This document shows positions 6,648 through 7,044 of a DNA stretch of 7,044 nucleotides, in pieces. The DNA comes from Methylococcaceae bacterium (GTDB lineage: Bacteria > Pseudomonadota > Gammaproteobacteria > Methylococcales > Methylomonadaceae), in NCBI GenBank assembly GCA_013140465.1, contig JABFST010000399.1, forward strand, positions 1 to 7,044, read 5' to 3'. How positions within the stretch are numbered: position 1 is the stretch's first letter; every line of letters begins with the position of its first letter. Position numbers and translations under genes: made by a program. The notes under the pieces are model-generated. The model searched no databases and had not been told where the DNA came from. It saw only the letters and a list, made by a program, of their open reading frames with translations.

Positions 6648-6885
6648 CTTTCACAGTCTCTCCAGTTTGGGAGTGATTATGACCAAGCTCCGCTTGGCGT
6701 AGTTGAATCGTCAAGCAGAGCTTGGGAACGAGGCAGACTGTAGAGACGCGATTTATCGCGTCTCCAATAGCGACCCACTGCTGACGGAAACGCGAAAATG
6801 ACAGAGGCGATAAATCCAGACGCGAAAATCGCGTCTCTACAGTTTTAATTTTTTTTTCGTTCCCAAACTCCAGAGACTGTGAAAG
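6648..6885. mobile_element. MITE-like segment with ~25-bp inverted ends, copy 2
   Basis: The ends 6648-6672 and 6861-6885 are reverse complements at 23 of 25 positions; only a central CC/GG pair mismatches. The 238-bp segment corresponds to 6267-6536 and carries no transposase. The preservation of symmetric ends in both copies suggests that the inverted structure matters. Transposition itself is not shown. Confidence 0.5.
6737..6857 (+). terminator. Inverted repeat followed by T tract, copy 2
   Basis: The left arm 6737-6762 pairs with 6819-6843, with one unpaired base, and is followed by TTTAA and nine T (6849-6857). The loop here is 56 bases, shorter than in copy 1. As with copy 1, the fold followed by U residues suggests a terminator or a structured RNA end, but this is inferred from symmetry only. 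Confidence 0.35.
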
Positions 6886-6945
6886 TAGTTCAAATACTCA
6901 CAAAAAGGTGTTTATTATTTTCGTAAGATTTTGATTTAATTAGCT

Positions 6946-7002
6946 ACTGGAGTGAAAAACATGTTTTTCACGCCGATGAGCAAGCTTACGTTAATTCTTT
7001 CA
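6946..7002. repeat. Truncated third copy of the repeat unit (57 bp)
   Basis: This stretch repeats the first 57 bases of the units, ACTGGAGTG through CTTTCA, and then diverges (TTTAGCCATG instead of CAGTCTC). The head palindrome is damaged by one change (CACGCC for CACTCC). The break falls six bases into the left inverted end of the MITE-like segment. Confidence 0.85.
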
Positions 7003-7020
7003 TTTAGCCATGCTTTTAAC

Positions 7021-7044
7021 CCCCTCTCCCTCAGGAGGGTGTCG
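7021..7044. repeat. C/T-rich palindromic repeat, cut by the window end
   Basis: CCCTCTCCCT (7022-7031) followed by CAGGAGGGTGTCG resembles the element at 3155-3190, with a shorter G-rich arm. GAGGG (7035-7039) can pair with CCCTC (7022-7026). It continues beyond the window. Confidence 0.6.

Larger units (their letters stand above)
6597..6945. repeat. Long tandem repeat unit, copy 2 (349 bp)
   Basis: This is the second full unit, directly adjoining copy 1 and sharing its entire layout. It is 32 bp shorter: two minisatellite copies (30 bp), one base in the GATAAAT/GAAAAT step, and one T in the T run (nine instead of ten). At two places it appears closer to the symmetric form than copy 1: CACTCC completes the head palindrome, and GGGAACGA matches the opposite arm better than GGGCACGA. 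No gene is supported within it. Confidence 0.9.

Overview
The window looks like part of a nitrate/nitrite assimilation locus from a Gram-negative bacterium, most likely a gammaproteobacterium. It encodes an outer-membrane beta-barrel protein with a signal peptide and a NirBD pair that closely resembles the enterobacterial type. A methanotroph-like (Methylococcales) or similar aquatic gammaproteobacterium would fit the gene order and the style of the intergenic palindromes. That placement is an inference from general knowledge; the sequence alone does not prove it.

Bases 1-1813 hold the end of a nitrate ABC transporter. The last 19 codons of the permease are followed at once by a single polypeptide with two fused ATPase domains. 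After a 31-bp gap comes an outer-membrane porin of the alginate-export family (1845-3101). A 250-bp spacer (3102-3351) carries two strong inverted repeats. It is followed by the large NADH-dependent siroheme nitrite reductase subunit NirB (3352-5889) and the small subunit NirD (5889-6215), which overlap by one base. All genes are on the + strand. The inferred flow is: anion passes the outer membrane (porin), is pumped across the inner membrane (ABC transporter), and nitrite is reduced to ammonium (NirBD). No nitrate reductase gene lies in this window, and the substrate-binding protein and most of the permease must lie upstream.

Bases 6216-7044 contain no credible gene. They are filled by a tandemly duplicated repeat unit of 381 and 349 bp, plus a 57-bp remnant of a third copy. 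The first unit starts at the base after the nirD stop codon. Each full unit is a mosaic: an uninterrupted palindrome, a segment bounded by ~25-bp near-perfect inverted repeats, a 26-bp internal inverted repeat followed by a T tract, and a 15-bp minisatellite (three copies in unit 1, one in unit 2). The window ends inside a CCCTCTCCCT element related to the one upstream of nirB. This non-coding repeat block is the least ordinary part of the window. The genes are recognisable members of known families; the notable coding detail is that the fused ATPase has its two degenerate motifs in the same composite ATP site.
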